Below, in pieces: positions 12,598-25,597 of a DNA stretch of 64,000 bases (position 1 is its first letter; each line of letters begins with the position of its first letter). The stretch is from Hygrocybe punicea (lineage: Eukaryota; Basidiomycota; Agaricomycetes; Agaricales; Hygrophoraceae): NCBI GenBank assembly GCA_963556145.1, contig OY744464.1, forward strand, positions 4,030,001 to 4,094,000, read 5' to 3'. Position numbers and translations under genes: made by a program. A model generated the notes under the pieces. It saw only the letters and a list, made by a program, of their open reading frames with translations, was not told the DNA's origin and ran no database searches.

Positions 12598-15500
12598 TCA
12601 GTTGTGTGCTTCAACGAGAAAGAAATCAAAACTTACTCCAATGAATCGGACAGCTGCGAGTCCGAAGGTGGAAAACAAAATGACGGTAAAGTAGAAATTC
12701 TGTTTCTGATGAAGTTGAATTTGGTCTTGGGCGAGCGTATCTGGCCTCTCAAGACCATTGATATTTTCAATGGCAATTGCCAATGTTGCGTTGGAAAGCA
12801 TCCAAAAAGCAACCAGACGGGTACGAAAAGTTTTGTTCTCATCGTCCATGGTTGGCTTCTCTTTGACCTCCTTGACCTCAATCTTGGTCAACGCGCGTGT
12901 CACCGTGTCCTTGAACGCTGCGTCGACATCTTCTTGTGGCTTGGTAGTGTCCTCAACCAATGCAGCAGCCGAAGATTTGACGGAAGGTAATGCCTCAACG
13001 TTGTCACTCCCTTTCGTTCCCCAAGATACCTAAAGCAAATATCAGATTCGAAGCCAGCACGCGAACCACTATTGCACTAACATCGTGCAAGTTACAAAAG
13101 GCATAGACATTGAGAACATTGACGAAACTTGGTGCGAGACAGAGGTATTGGAGAAAACTGGAGAAGAGATGCCAGGGATCACGCTGCATGAATGAAGGAT
13201 TAGAGACGAACGTCAAAGTTTTGTTAGGAATTCGCTCACGTAAAGGCATGATGCCAAAAAGTAGATGCCTTACAGTCACGATGAGATCGTTAATATGTTA
13301 AGTGTTGGAGCAGACACACCAAATGTGGATACCATAGCAGCGATCAAGGAGCCAACGGGAGGTCTGAAGATTGTCTGAAAGACTTCGGATGACGTTTTGC
13401 CTTTCAATAAATTCGGTATGTTCTGCGGTGTTACGATGAAAGCGTTAGAGAGTCGGAAGAGACTCATGTAAAACTCACTGCAAACGCCTGTCCGGTTAAC
13501 CAGAAGGAGCAGACCAAGAGATAAACGGCGAGAAAGGCATATACCCTTGCAAGAGTGTCAGTGCAACTTCTGTCGAGTCCTAACCAAACGCAAATACCAG
13601 AGGGTGAGGCTGTATGCAAAACGTTCACCCTTCGGTCGGTTCCCAAGGGCAAGAATAAACTAAATCACAAGTTAGTATAGTGAACACATAAGTTGCGGCA
13701 AACGTTACCTGAAGACCGAGGAAGGCCAGATAGAGCCATCTGAGACCCAAATTGACCCAATGAGTCTGATAATAATGAAGTCAAAGATTGCGAAAACTGG
13801 GGATCCGGAGGTACATACAATGATAGCGTTGCCGAAAAAGAAAGTGCCTTGAGTAGGCAACAAGTCGATGATGATACTGAAGGTTAGCCACATATTTGCC
13901 AGCGCGAACCAAGAAAATATTAAGGAGAAAATATTGTACTGCAATACTGGGGGTCAAGAAATCGCCGAATAAGAGTGATGGTCAAACGTACAAGAGCTTG
14001 AATATGAAAGAAGAACATGCGTATAATACCATGGCCAGATCGGTAAAGTTTGAAGAAATTAACAAGAGCATACTATGTAAATGTGAGTACAAATAGGAAT
14101 GAATTACCATAATACTCACGACGGAGGCCGCGAAAGATCCATTCAACCAACGACGACGTTGACCAATCAATTCAACAGCACTTTCTGGCACGTCAGTTTC
14201 AGCTTTGCTAGGCTTCACATACGTCAGGGTCCAACGTTCCTTCGCCTTCGCTGCCAGTTCAAAGCACAGGATACGATCCTCGGCCAAGAACATATTTTTG
14301 GTAAATATATTCATGCCGTAGATACCCTTTGGACCAAGGCGGTCCGCCAGCGAGTGATCGCCATGAAAGTATTGTTCTAAAGGCACTCCAAGGATTGCGC
14401 GGTAACGATAGGCCGAAAAGGCACCAGGCAATACCGAAACATATCCGAAGCTACTTTCGAGGGGTTTGTCTGCGAGACCGTGTAAGGTATATCAACAGGT
14501 GAGCATACAATAGACGTACCCAAGATGTTCGACATCTTATACTCAAAGTTCTGAGCGGCCACGAGCGGATTCAACAACTTTTTACCACCCTGGATCATGG
14601 CATGAATCTCTCCGCAACAACCTCCCAAATGAGGATCATTGTAAAACGCGTCCCAAAGATAGTATATTGACTTGTGTCCAGGTTTGGTACCGGCGTCGAG
14701 TAAAACACATGTTTCCGGCTGTAAAAGCATCTCAACACGGAACAAGTCATCGAACCAGGAGACCATACCTGGAGCATCCTTCCGATGGCATTGAACAGCC
14801 AGCGATGAGAGTTGATTTTCTTCTGGTTTTTCGCCTTTATAACGAGAATGATTTGGACGGGAACCAAATTCTTATCATCGTTCTCTCTAGGAAGGACGAG
14901 CTGCGGTGTCGCATCCACGGAAAGTTGTGTTGTATACTGCAGGGATTGTGAGTGGGTTTTGAACGAAATCAAAGCAGAGGAGGACCATGCTGTGCTAACC
15001 TCGAATATGTGCGCTACAGTATTCTTTCCGTCAACTTCTTTCTTCATGATACCATCTTGGTATACCCCAACAGTGGCCAGGAGATCCAACACAGTCTTGT
15101 CCATGGGTTCCAAACCGTCAACTATGAGGGCCACTGTGATCCTTTGCCAAGGAGGAACCCCTTCTTCTGCACTCCGACGCCAATACTTGGATTGCTTGGT
15201 TTTGCAAATGTCGCGGATGTTTAGCATGACGCCATGCAAGGTGCGAGCGTAGAGCGTTTTATCCTCGTTGTATGAGGTGACGGCGATCAGAATTTCAGTT
15301 GAGCGGTTGTACAGTTTGGTTCGCAGCGAATAACCTTCAGCCGCGGTGAACTCGTCAGGATCGCAAGTCGCTGCGGTGTACCTCATGTGACTACATGCAG
15401 AAGTCAGCATAGGATGCTTATCATCATGATTTGGTGGGCCAAGAGGCTTACGAGAATTCGGTGGTCTTGGTAGAGGACCACTTGGCTTCAATGGCACTGA

Positions 15501-15988
15501 AGACTGGGGTCGGCACCGGATATTCGGCGATAAAATTGCCGTTCGTGAGCTTCACTTTGCGCGTTACACCGCGCTTGATGGTTTGACGCCGCCTCCAGGC
15601 ACTTTCAACACCGATGGTGGATGTGGACATGACAGAGTCAGGACGACCACTGTAGGGGTCCCCAAATGTGTTAGGATCCACTCGACTGCGAGAAAATGAA
15701 TTTGTTGAACACAGGTCGAAGCAGAGTTGAAAAAGCTTACCCCGGAGGATAGAAACCGGGAGCTCCACCAGTCAAAGGAACTTTTTCAATGTAGTCGTCG
15801 TTGCCATAATCGTCATGGCCGCTAAAATCTTGAGGGAGAGTGGTAGTGCTCTCGTACGAGAGGGTAGGGCTGCGAACAGGCCGCTCAGGTTCAACGAAGT
15901 GGGTTTGACGAGGCCGGTCAGCGAAGGGATCGTTGAAGTTGTCGACTTTGGCGTTGAATTGTGGAAGTGGGGGACGGTTGTCAGACAT
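12598..15988 (-). CDS. Chitin synthase, division 1 (GT2)
   Basis: Membrane processive glycosyltransferase that makes beta-1,4-GlcNAc chains from UDP-GlcNAc for the cell wall. Start at 15988: [20 protein letters not shown], a Pro/Asp-rich N-terminus. Family blocks follow: [110 protein letters not shown] and the catalytic QRRRWLNGS. Hydrophobic membrane segments follow at about 14100-13000, and the last exon at 12960-12598 carries two more. Stop TGA at 12598-12600. Many short introns. The order of blocks fits division 1 (classes I-III); the class is not resolved here. Divergent from DBP8. Confidence 0.93.
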
Positions 15989-16478
15989 TGTGCTGTAGTA
16001 TTATGAAGAGAGCGATGCCGGTGAGGAAGATGGACGAAGGCGCTGTTGCAACGTTCAAAAGATGGGACAAGTTTGCGTTGTGGAGGCGCCAGTGGAAAAT
16101 ATTAATACGAAATAAAAGGACATCGCCACAGTGGTCCCCCGGTCACCTCCGCTGCTATGACAATTAATTAAATAGTGTATCACCGCTTCCAGTCGAGAGG
16201 TAGGCTTGTGCCAGTGGTGCCATTCAAAGCGAGCGACAAGCCGTATGTCATATTTCTGGCAGCATAATTGTATTTTGTATATTTTGTAAATGTTTGTAGA
16301 TTGCAAACACAGCTTGGCTTGACCGCAGTTCAATGCAGTGGTTGCGGTCAATTCGGGTTCCAGCATTTAATATTTTGAAGTCAAGGAAAAGTACTCGAGA
16401 ACGTAATAAATAATTTATCGATAACAATACCCAGATGTTATGTCCCTAAGTATTTGGCAATAACTGACTTTCGTCCTC
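15989..16478. other. Divergent promoter region, chitin synthase / DBP8
   Basis: 490 bp between two divergent starts. AT-rich near the DBP8 side. No gene or repeat seen. Confidence 0.6.
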
Positions 16479-18366
16479 ATGCCGTACGGAAAACGCCTGC
16501 GACAGGAAACTGAGGAAGAGTCCGATTCCGATGATGCGACAGGGAGGAGTCAAGGAGGTTTGGACATGCGATTAGATCTTTTTGAAGGTTCTCGGGTCAG
16601 CATTAAACCAAGAGCCAACTTGAAGGATCCCGCTATGTCGGCTACGAAATCTGCTCCTTCCTCGTTTTTGTCGTTTGGAATATCACCCTCCCTTCAAACC
16701 GCGCTCTCTAACATGTCAATCAGGACTCCAACCGAGGTTCAGGCAGCATGTATACCTCAAATTCTTTCAGGCGAGGATCATCCCGATTGTTCACTGGGGA
16801 ATTAGGTGATGCTAATGTTCATGTAAGGTAGAGATTGCATAGGTAACGCCAAGACAGGCTCCGGAAAGACTATAGCATTCGCGTTGCCTATTTTACAAAA
16901 GCTTTCCATCGACCCATACGGCATATACGCACTGGTGCTAACTCCTACCAGGTATTATTTGGTTGTCGCTGTGCTTTGTCTGCACCAATGCAAGCCGTTG
17001 TCACTCTAGAGAACTTGCGTTCCAAATCTCAGAACAATTTGCTGTGTTGGGCGCTTCTCTACATATTCGGACAGCGGTTGTTGTTGGCGGAATGGATATG
17101 ATGGCTCAAGCCCTCGAATTGGGCAATCGACCCCACATCGTTGTCGCAACACCCGGTCGGATCGTCGATCACCTGCAAAGCGGGAGTGATGGATGGGATC
17201 TCTCCAGAGTCAAGTTCTTAGTATATTTCCCTGCTTACAATCAGTGAATCGGAACTGTTCTTATTGTTATCGTGCCACAGGTTTTGGATGAAGCCGATCG
17301 ACTTCTTACATCGAGTTTTACACCAGAATTAGCCCACTTATTTACCATTCTCCCGAAGGAGCGACAAACATGTCTGTTTACTGCGACTCTTACACCGTCG
17401 ATCGAGGCGTTGGCCAAAGCACCGCCAAGGCCAGGAAAGGAGAAGCCGTATATTTACAGGATGAACACAATGTAAGCCAGAACAAAACTGAGTGTTGAAA
17501 ATTGAATAACATATGGCGAATTCTTCAGAATAGAAACGGTGGAGACACTAAAACAATATTATCTCTTGGTTCCGTCGCACGTTCGAGAACCATATCTTTT
17601 TCACCTCCTCTGCAATCCCCCGGAATCCACACTCCACTTACGGCGTGCCCCCCCAGTATTCACTAAATCCTCTAGACAACGGAACCAGAAATCCACTAAC
17701 AAGGCACCTCCGGAGGACGAACTACAACAACCTCCACCAACCATTATTTTTTGCACGCACCCCCGCACCGCCGCTTACCTGACGATCCTGTTGAAAACCA
17801 TGTCGATCCGAAGCACCGCCTTGCACTCCCGACTCACCCAGCGTGAAAGACTTTCCTCGCTTTCACTCTTCCGTTCGTTTGTGGTTCCGGTGCTAATATC
17901 GACGGATGTTGGTGCTCGTGGGCTGGATATCGAAGATGTGGCCATGGTTATTAACTGGGACATGCCTTGTGAGCCAGAGGAGTACACGCATCGAGTAGGT
18001 CGAACAGCCCGAGCGGGCAAAGGAGGTGTGGCGATCAGTTTCATCACGGAAAGGGACGAAGAACGGGTGTTGAATGTAGAAGAACGAATCAGTGAGCGGA
18101 ACAACAAACATATATATATATGTATAGCTCACGGAGCTTCAGAAACCAAGCTGGTGGAAATGGTACTTCCCGAAGGCAAGGTTTTAGAGAACCTCAACGC
18201 TGTGTCGACGGCAAAACGCTTGGCGAATATGGTGAGCTATTCATTGCACTTGTGGGCCGTACCTGTTGGAGATTGAGAAGACACATAGGAACTGCATGAT
18301 ACCGAGTTTGGGAAGCGTGAAGAGATACACCGAATCAAAAGCAGAAAGTACCGTGCCGTAGGATAG
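16479..18366 (+). CDS. DBP8: ATP-dependent RNA helicase of the DBP8/DDX49 family
   Basis: DEAD-box helicase needed for 40S ribosome biogenesis in the nucleolus in yeast. Start at 16479: [20 protein letters not shown]-motif region: [20 protein letters not shown] and [15 protein letters not shown]. An intron then joins GE to [13 protein letters not shown] (motif I). Motifs follow: [14 protein letters not shown] split by an intron, [32 protein letters not shown] rebuilt across an intron, and FTATL in place of SAT. C-terminal domain: [16 protein letters not shown] and [13 protein letters not shown]. After ANM at about 18231 a last intron joins [20 protein letters not shown], ending at TAG 18364-18366. 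Sequence around motif Ia and GGMDMM is diagnostic for DBP8 rather than other DEAD-box proteins. Confidence 0.93.
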
Positions 18367-18679
18367 GTTGCGTCGTCGGTCACGATCACCCGTAATTATT
18401 TAACTTGAGCTTGAGATGCGCAACGATGAGATGACTCTGCTGGATGTTGCCGGAAGATCATCGAAGATCACGGTAAACGTGGAAACGGAGTTACATATAG
18501 ACGGTCTCAGACTCTCAGTTCCTCGGTTTATCAATACGCCCTCCATCCATTCTTTCAAGTTTCTCCTTGCGTCGCGTTACGAACCGCCAGCAGCCCCTCT
18601 CCAGTTCACTACATCGCTTCTATACGCAGATCTGGATCTCACTCACTCACATTATAGACCCTTGTCCATTCAGAGAACC
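18367..18679. other. Intergenic, tandem spacer
   Basis: 313 bp between the DBP8 stop and the BTB protein start. An open stretch in frame with the BTB start lies upstream (from 18416), but its residues have no domain character, so it is left as 5' region. Confidence 0.5.
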
Positions 18680-19889
18680 ATGGAGAGCTCTGACTGGGAC
18701 TCTGTTTTTCAGTATGTCTCTGAACCACTCGACTTGGACTTCTCCGAAAAGGTTGGCACTGAACGAGCGGATCGCATTCGTCTTGGGAACCGTGCCGCTT
18801 CCTCCCAAGTACCCACACCACCCGTACGTGTCCTTATAATTACCGTGCGTCATAGTCGTGGAGTATTTCTGACACGCCGACGTCGCCAAGCTCTCACATG
18901 ATGGTTCGCCGTTAGTCGACTGTTCGTCCGAGGGAAATGCTCTCGTATCGGTATCTACCACGTTCTACCCGGGTGCCCACAACGATTCCCTTCCCGCCGA
19001 TCTTCTACTCCAGTCTTCCGACTCCGTATTCTTCTACGTTCATTCCCATGTGTTGCTGGGCGCTTCAGAAAACGGCTTCAAATCCATGCTACCCGCTCCG
19101 CCAGCGGAGGACGATGACCATTTGGGGCCAATTCTAACAGTCCAAGAGCCCTCCGTCATCTTCAACATTCTTTTGCACACGATTTACGACATGTCATGCG
19201 CCCATTATTCTCCTTCGTTTGACTCTCTTATTGCCTCCGTACACGCTCTGAAATCTTACGGCATTCCTCTCAATACTCGCATCGCACCTTCAACACCGCT
19301 CTTCACGCTGCTACTCTCCCATGCACCCCTCCATCCGCTCGAGCTCTACGCCCTTGCATCTTATTATGACCTCTGCGATCTTGCAATATCCGTCTCCTCG
19401 CATCTACTCTCATTCCAGCTCTCTTCCCTCACTGATAATATGGCCGAGCGAATCGGCCCAGTATACTTGAAGCGCCTATTCTTTCTCCACTTCGGTCGAG
19501 TTGATGCCCTCAAACGCTTACTTCTCCCCCCCCCGCACCCGCATGCACCAACTCCGTGGTGTGATTTCACGGAACAAAAGAAACTGACAAGGGCATGGGC
19601 TTTAGCTTCGGCCTATTTAGCCTGGGATGCAAGACCCGGTACGTACTGCCCGGTTCAGTAACTGCAGCATGATCATTTCAAGCTTGTGCTCTACTAGACC
19701 TATCCACCAGCACTATAGAATCAGCTCTAAACCCTTTGGGGGAACACCTATCGTGTGACCTTTGCCGACAAGCTCTGAAAGAGCGGATAAAAAATCTAGT
19801 TGTCCAATGGTCCGTCGTGAAGGTCCGATTTTCTTTTACAATATCCTCCGCCTGACATAACGCTAACCAATCTGTAGCGCACCATTTGA
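18680..19889 (+). CDS. BTB/POZ-domain protein of the basidiomycete type
   Basis: BTB domains mediate dimerisation or Cul3 binding; in mushrooms this is a large family of mostly unknown role. Start at 18680: MESSDWDSVFQYVSEPLDLD. After an intron (donor near 18827, acceptor about 18917; exact donor uncertain) the BTB core reads PADLLLQSSDSVFFYVHSHV, LLGASENGFKSML, then ILTVQEPSVIFNILLHTIYD. C-terminal helices follow: HPLELYALASYYDLCDLAIS, VYLKRLFFLHFGRVDALKRL and KLTRAWALASAYLAWD. An intron leads to LSCDLCRQALKERIKNL and a last short exon ends at TGA 19887-19889. Length about 350 residues. Confidence 0.75.
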
Positions 19890-20361
19890 ATTTTGACGCT
19901 CCGGATTCTCCTTGCATGGCCAGATCTTCTGTCATTTCGCCGAATTCAGAAGTACGCAAATGCCTCTTGAGCTGTCACTCGCATTTGCGACGTTGTCCCG
20001 GCCGTCACAAAAACTCAGTCGACATTCGATTCGCCACACCAAGCTTCGTTGCATTACTGTTATCATGTCATATTCTCGCAAAACAGACTTCCGGGTACCA
20101 TCACATCACCGGTACCTACCCAGTACACACCACACCCTTTCGCTTCTCGTTCAATATTGTACTTATAACAGTTGTCATTCCGATCCGACACTTGTAGCAT
20201 GGTCTTATAACCTCCGTCATACATGATACGGGGCGTTTTTACAAATCAACCGCATTATCAGGCTTGCCGGTCGCTCCTTGAGAAAGAGCCTAAGTTAACC
20301 CAGCTCATCCACATATTGATCAGTATAATCATGGGACAAGTACATAAAGCATTTCTTGTAG
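19890..20361. other. Intergenic between convergent genes
   Basis: 472 bp between the BTB stop and the MOB1 stop. Contains 3' untranslated DNA of both genes; no further gene seen. Confidence 0.55.
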
Positions 20362-21479
20362 TTATCGAGCGTTATCTTCTGCAAGGACGGCATTGTTTAA
20401 CTCATCCAGAGGAGCAAGCTCTTTCTTCTCCACCAGGTCAAACTGTGAAGGACCTAATGTCAACACAAAAGGGACATCGTGTGGGCGACTTCGACAGACT
20501 TACCTCGTTGACAAATAGAAAGAAGTGCCGATAACTGGTATTCAGATGGGCTAGCGTAGCCTGATCAACACAGTCGCACCTCGAGACTCCCTATGAATAT
20601 TACACACCTTCTATTCCCAAAGCACAGATATGATCAAAATGATTGCTGTAAATATGTGCATAAATCCGGAATAGGCGACGGAATATCGTTCGCACTGTGT
20701 CCCGGAAATTCCTCGGGAAGGGGACGCCTAGACGTAAGGACTGTGAGAAAGGAAAGCGATCCACGGCGTATCGCGAACGGACCAATCTTGTTTGGAAAGA
20801 CTGCTTCATCGTCAAGCAAACTTTGAGCCCAGTTCATCAACGCGTCTACATATACTGGAGCAGGCAGCTTTGTCGGTCTCTTGTACTTGACTCCGTCTTC
20901 CCAGAGGTATTCATACCTGGAGACAGATGTTAGCATCCAACTCGTATCCATTACTAGGGCAAACTTACCGGGGACCCGCGGACATGATGGGACACTGGAC
21001 ATGCTCTCTGACATGATCTCGTTATTTTCATGCAGATTACCGGACAAACACACCTCCTTCGGAGTACAGAATTCTGTCACCGTCCCATACAGCATATTCA
21101 GGTGATTGAAAAAATCCACCGCTATCAACAGGACGACTTGAAAAGGGCCACCGCCACCATCTCATTTGACTAAAACGCACCATGAACGGCGAGCCATTCG
21201 TTTGTGTCCTCGCCTTCGGGGAGTTGTACTGCTAGTCTCAAGTTTCCAGAGCCCTAAACATAGCCACGAGAGCCTTGTTAATATGATGTTCTCCGACCTC
21301 TGGACATCGCGACCCTCTCACCAAAGTTGCCTCTGCATACTTTCTCAGCTGGTATTGCTTCGTTCCTTCAGGAACATCCCTCCTGGGTTTGAACGTTCGT
21401 GTCTTGCCTCTAGGCCATTTTAAGCAAAGTAATTGAGATGGGTGTGCACAGTCGCTTACAGGCCAAAGAATGTAGACAT
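20362..21479 (-). CDS. MOB1: MOB1 kinase activator
   Basis: Adaptor that binds and activates NDR/LATS kinases (Dbf2 in yeast) for mitotic exit and septation. Start at 21479: MSTFFGL spliced to GKTRTFKPRRDVPEGTKQYQ. An intron leads to GSGNLRLAVQLPEGEDTNEW, then VDFFNHLNMLYGTVTEFCTP. Further introns link KE to CPIMSAGPR and RYEYLWEDGVKYKRP. Zn ligands are the two Cys in EFCTPKEC and the two His in AHIYSNHF, all present. The end reads FDLVEKKELAPLDELNNAVL, with TAA at 20362-20364. At least six introns. Length is about 210-215 residues, typical of MOB1. Divergent from the Hsp31 gene, with only about 85 bp between the starts. Confidence 0.93.
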
Positions 21480-21564
21480 GACTGTTCGTCGCGACTAATA
21501 TGCACCGGAGTTACCCGGCGCCCTTATCTTTAATCTTATCTCGTTCAAACTGATATAAGCAAGG

Positions 21565-22610
21565 ATGACATCACTTCCTCCTATCGCTTCTGCCACCATG
21601 CCTTCTCGTATCCTGTTTGTTTTCACCTCCGCCGACAAAACTTTGACTGGAGAGCCAACCGTGAGTTCAATGGTCTGTCTGCCTCCTCATCCCTGACCGC
21701 TCAGGTAGGGCTGGTACTTGCCTGAAGCTGCTCATCCTTACTATGTGCTCGAACCTCATCACTCCATCGACTTTGCTGCTCCGAAGGGTGCAAATCCACC
21801 GGTAGATGAGCAGAGTGTACAGGTTAGTAGTGACCTATAAGGTCCTCTGGCGCCAAACGGACCGTCTCATACTTCTTTCATCAGAATTTCAAGGACGAAG
21901 AGAGTGTCAAGTTCTTGCAAGACGAAACGGTCAAGTCGAAACTCGATCATGCAAAAACGCTGTCGGATATTAAAGTCGGCGATTACGACGCCCTCTTTTA
22001 CATCGGAGGTCATGGTCCGGTCATCGACCTTGCTGTGGACCCCGTCAATATAAACCTTGCTTCCCAGGCATGATGTAAAGTAACCTCAATTTTCATCTTA
22101 TTAACCATGATTACTTCCAGTTCTACCGTGAAGGGAAACTCGTCGCTGCTGTATGCCACGGACCTGCGTGCGCCACATACGTTCGGCTAGCCATGGCCTC
22201 TTGCTGACAATGCAGCTTAGAGCTCTCGTAGGAGCAACTGATGCCGAGGACAAATCCATTTTTGCTGGAAAAGCATTCACCGGTTTTTCAAATGAAGAAG
22301 AACAGATCATCGGGAAAGTTAAGGTTTGTTACAAAATTCGAAATCATGCGGCATTGACAAACGATGGGAAACCGGATCCGCTGCAGGATATTCCTTTCCT
22401 GCTGGAGACCAAGATCTCTGAGCTCGGCGGTCTGTACCAAAAGTCTGAACCGTGGCTGGTGATTACCTGGCATTCACTTCTTTGCAATGCAAGCTCAAAG
22501 CGATATCTTTTCAGCCCAAAGTTGTTGTCTCCTCGAACATCATCACAGGCCAGAATCCTGCTTCTGCGAAACCCTTGGGCACGGCGATCCTCAAGTTTCT
22601 GAAGTCATGA
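21565..22610 (+). CDS. Hsp31-like DJ-1/PfpI protein (glyoxalase III / chaperone family)
   Basis: Family members detoxify methylglyoxal without glutathione and act as stress chaperones. Two in-frame starts exist: 21565 (MTSLPPIASATM) and 21598 (gccaccATGc context, MPSRILFVFTSADKTLTGEP); the second is better placed. After an intron comes GWYLPEAAHPYYVLEPHHSI, then FAAPKGANPPVDEQSVQNFK. DALFYIGGHGPVIDLA precedes the nucleophile motif AAVCHGPA (Cys at about 22152). The next exons read ALVGATDAEDKSIFAGKAFT, DIPFLLETKISELGGLYQ and PKVVVSSNIITGQNPASAKP, with TGA at 22608-22610. About 240 residues, the usual length. Introns are about 45-60 nt. Confidence 0.9.
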
Positions 22611-22801
22611 CTGACGAATAACAATGAGGCGACAGAAACTCATTTGTACAGCTCTACTACTCTGTATCATACTTGTAACACTAATCGTTTGCCAACATTC
22701 AAATTATTGGTTATTGGCTGTAACATGTCGCTACATACATCGAAATAAACAAAAGATGTAGCCATTGCGTTCGATAAACACATCGACCTTCCATATAAAT
22801 G

Positions 22802-23773
22802 TCAATTATATGCAACGGACATGATCCAACCTTTTTTGAGAGCAAACCTGTCCAAGGCTTCTTTGGCAACTGAGGCAAGATCGGGAGAGTCAAATATCAC
22901 TTGTGCCATCTTTACTTTGACTCCGGCGGCATTTGGTGTAGGTGATTGTACAACGTGGGTGGTCTGAAAGCCTTGATACCTACCAAACCCGTCAAATGGG
23001 ATCCAGTAAAAAAAAAAAAACGGACGAGAACACAGACACATACTGTTGAAACAATACTGAAAGCACGGCGTCTGTCACTTCTTGCGGCAGGTTGGTGCAT
23101 AGAAGTCGTGCCGATGGCTGCTGTACAGCTGATGGTACAGCGGCTTGCAAGTAATGGCGTGAAGCAAATAGCCACGAAAAGACAAATGATAACAACATAC
23201 CTGCATTGCTATTTGAAGGACCCTGCTGTGTGGACTCTTCATCCTCGTCAATCTCCATTTCCTCACCATCGTCGTCATCTCCCCTCTCCCGCTTTGCGCT
23301 CCGCTCTTCGTCCCTGGGATCGTGCTCACGTTGTCGCTTCTCTAGGACGGTCGTTCCATTCCGCGCTGCGACCGTACTCGCATTGGCCGAAGTTGGCGGA
23401 ACAAAGGAGGGGTCCTCCCTCCTCAAGGTCGCGTAAGATTTAGTTTTGGCGTAGTTGATGTGCTATAGGATTGTGTCTTTTTGCTTAGCGTAGCCTCAAA
23501 GGATGATTCCACCAGACAGAAGCTCACGAGGGGTTTGTCGTAGAACAACATTCCTTCGCAGGCCCGCATCGCAGAAGTTGCGCCCGCAAGGTCTGTGAAC
23601 ACCAAGAACGCCTGCCCCCGCCTGCTTGGGCTCTTTGAGGCGACGATGTCGATAAGTTTACCGTAAGTTGTAAAGAGGGCAAAAAGCTGAGAGCGCATCT
23701 CTTCCTTGTTCACTTTGTCGTTGAGATTGTTGACATAAAGGGTGGTATTGGGTTGATTTGAGGACGAGGCCAT
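22802..23773 (-). CDS. U1A/U2B''-like spliceosomal RRM protein
   Basis: Binds U1 and/or U2 snRNA stem-loops in the spliceosome; in fungi one SNF-like protein often serves both roles. Start at 23773: MASSSNQPNTTLYVNNLNDK (RNP2 is LYVNNL), then MRSQLFALFTTYGKLIDIVA, RGQAFLVFTDLAGATSAMRA (RNP1-like) and FYDKPL. An intron joins HINYAKTKSYATLRREDPSF. A charged linker with EKRQREHDPRDEERSAKRER and an acidic run follows. The second RRM contains ARLLCTNLPQEVTDAVLSVL and VKVKMAQVIFDSPDLASVA, ending MSVAYN with TGA at 22802-22804. The two-RRM layout with a basic/acidic linker matches U1A/U2B''. An in-frame TTG at 23797 is not a likely start. Confidence 0.9.
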
Positions 23774-24288
23774 GATGGCAAGATGAAAGGTGTTCAACCT
23801 CGTTGCACCACTGGCAAACGTTACTCAACAAGAACGTAGTGGATGCATAAATTTTCATGGCGTCTGCCAGGGACTGCAATGTTCAACAACAGCGTACACA
23901 TCGATGAAAAACACTGTAGAGGCGATGAAAGTTTAAAGTTGAACAACTGAACAACTGAACAATACGTGTATACGGATACGGGGAATCAAGAGAAATTAAA
24001 TGTTTTCTGTTTTCTGTTGACGGCCATGAACATGAATAAGGACGAGCAGCACAACGACAACTGGGTTGTCCCCCTCGCAGCCAATATGTTGTCAAGGGCC
24101 AGGCCTAGTTTCTTCCCACGGGCAATAAAGTGGAACGACGCCGTGGTTCCTGTCGGGAATTTGAAGCAGCTGAAAACTTTCGCATTCTGTTCTTGTCCAT
24201 CAAAGCTGGGCCATAGACCTGATACCCTCCACAGCCCCGTTGCCACTCCATGAACATCTGACGGTTGCCTGCTCCATATCCCCCGCAG
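23774..24288. other. Divergent promoter region, U1A-like / ceramide synthase
   Basis: 515 bp between divergent starts. No protein-like reading frame and no repeat recognised. Promoter sequences of both genes are expected here. Confidence 0.55.
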
Positions 24289-25597
24289 ATGTCCTCTTTT
24301 TCGGACCGTCTTCCCTCCTTTCTGCTCCCTTTTATTTCCCTGTCGTATCCAACTGATACCCCGGCCCATCTAGACTCTTTCTATCATCATCCTTATTACA
24401 CCACCGGACCCCTCGATGCATGTCTTGTCATCACCTGCATAGCAGTCATGGCAATCTTGCGGGATGCCATACGGCTTGGCGTACTGGAGCCATTTGCAAG
24501 ATGGAAGCTATCCACAGATCTAAAGAGGAAGAGTAACCAACGATCTCTCAGAGTTGCCAATGGAATAGGGGACCAGAAGGACCATCATCATGCAAATGGA
24601 GACGCATTCCAGGTTTCAAAACGAGATGACCACCAGATGCACAGGAGCGTGCTCAGATTTGCAGAGCAAGGTTGGCCAGCCTTATACTACAGCATCCAAT
24701 GGACTCTTGGATTCGTGCGTCATTCCATCTTGCAGTCTCTCTTTTTTTTCTTTTCAAACAAGCTTGTTACAGTACCTCCACCGTAATTTGCCCACCCAAA
24801 TGTTCAACCCCGTACATCTATGGCTAAATTATCCTCACAACCCCATTGCTGGTCCTATAAAACTCTACTATCTCACGCAAACTGCCTTCTACCTGCACCA
24901 GGTACTAATCCTCAACGCCGAGGCTCGCCGGAAGGATCATGTGCAGATGATGACCCACCATGTCATCACAATAATCCTTGTGGGCATGAGCTACTTCTAC
25001 AACTTCACGCGTGTTGGCTGTCTAATTATGGTCTTAATGGATTACTGCGATATATTTTTACCTGCGAGTGATACATTCTCATCGCCCCACCGTGCTGATA
25101 GTCTGACATGTCGGTTCGTGTGGACAGATTGCTAAAATGTTGCGGTACCTCGCTTTCCGCAAGCTCTGTGACGCGACCTTTGTTTGGTTTCTTCTCTCTT
25201 GGTTTGTTACCCGGCATGTCCTTTTCAACATTGTCATCGTATCAATGTACACCGATCTCCGTCAACTCGTGCCATTAGAGTGGGCCCCTGAACGGGGTCA
25301 TTATATATCCGGTGGGATGTGGACAGCCTATTTCTCGATGCTAGTAGCTTTGCAGGTATGTAACAATCTACCTACATTTGTGGATAATTTTTCTTCACAG
25401 CACGTCGTTTAGGTGTTGCAAATAATTTGGTTTGGGATGATATGTCGAGTGGCATGGCGTGTGATGAGCGGTCAGGGCGCGGACGATGAGCGAAGTGATG
25501 ACGAAAGGTAAGAGAACCTGTCTACCATGCACGATCGCAGTCCCCTCATGGGTTTCATTCAAGTGATAACGAAGGCGACGAGAAAAAGAGTCAGTAA
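24289..25597 (+). CDS. LAG1: Ceramide synthase (TLC/LAG1 domain)
   Basis: ER membrane enzyme that N-acylates sphingoid bases with fatty acyl-CoA. Start at 24289: MSSFSDRLPSFLLPFISLSY. TM segment: ACLVITCIAVMAIL. After introns: NPVHLWLNYPHNPIAGPIKL and YYLTQTAFYLHQVLILN. The Lag motif reads MMTHHVITIILVGMSYFYNF then RVGCLIMVLMDYCDIFLP, with the His pair and the two Asp needed for activity. Next exons: AKMLRYLAFRKLCDATFVWF, then a long TM run, YFSMLVALQ spliced to VLQIIWFGMICRVAWRVM. The tail is acidic with Ser/Asp clusters (likely CK2 sites) and ends KKSQ, TAA 25595-25597. LAG1 versus LAC1 cannot be told apart here. Confidence 0.93.

Noticed and set aside
12598..15988. Cluster of chitin synthase with neighbours as a biosynthetic gene cluster
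   Set aside because: Flanking genes are unrelated housekeeping functions and no tailoring enzymes or cluster regulator are present.
23966..24253. 95-codon frame in the divergent promoter of the ceramide synthase
   Set aside because: No domain, no splice support and position in a promoter; chance frame.
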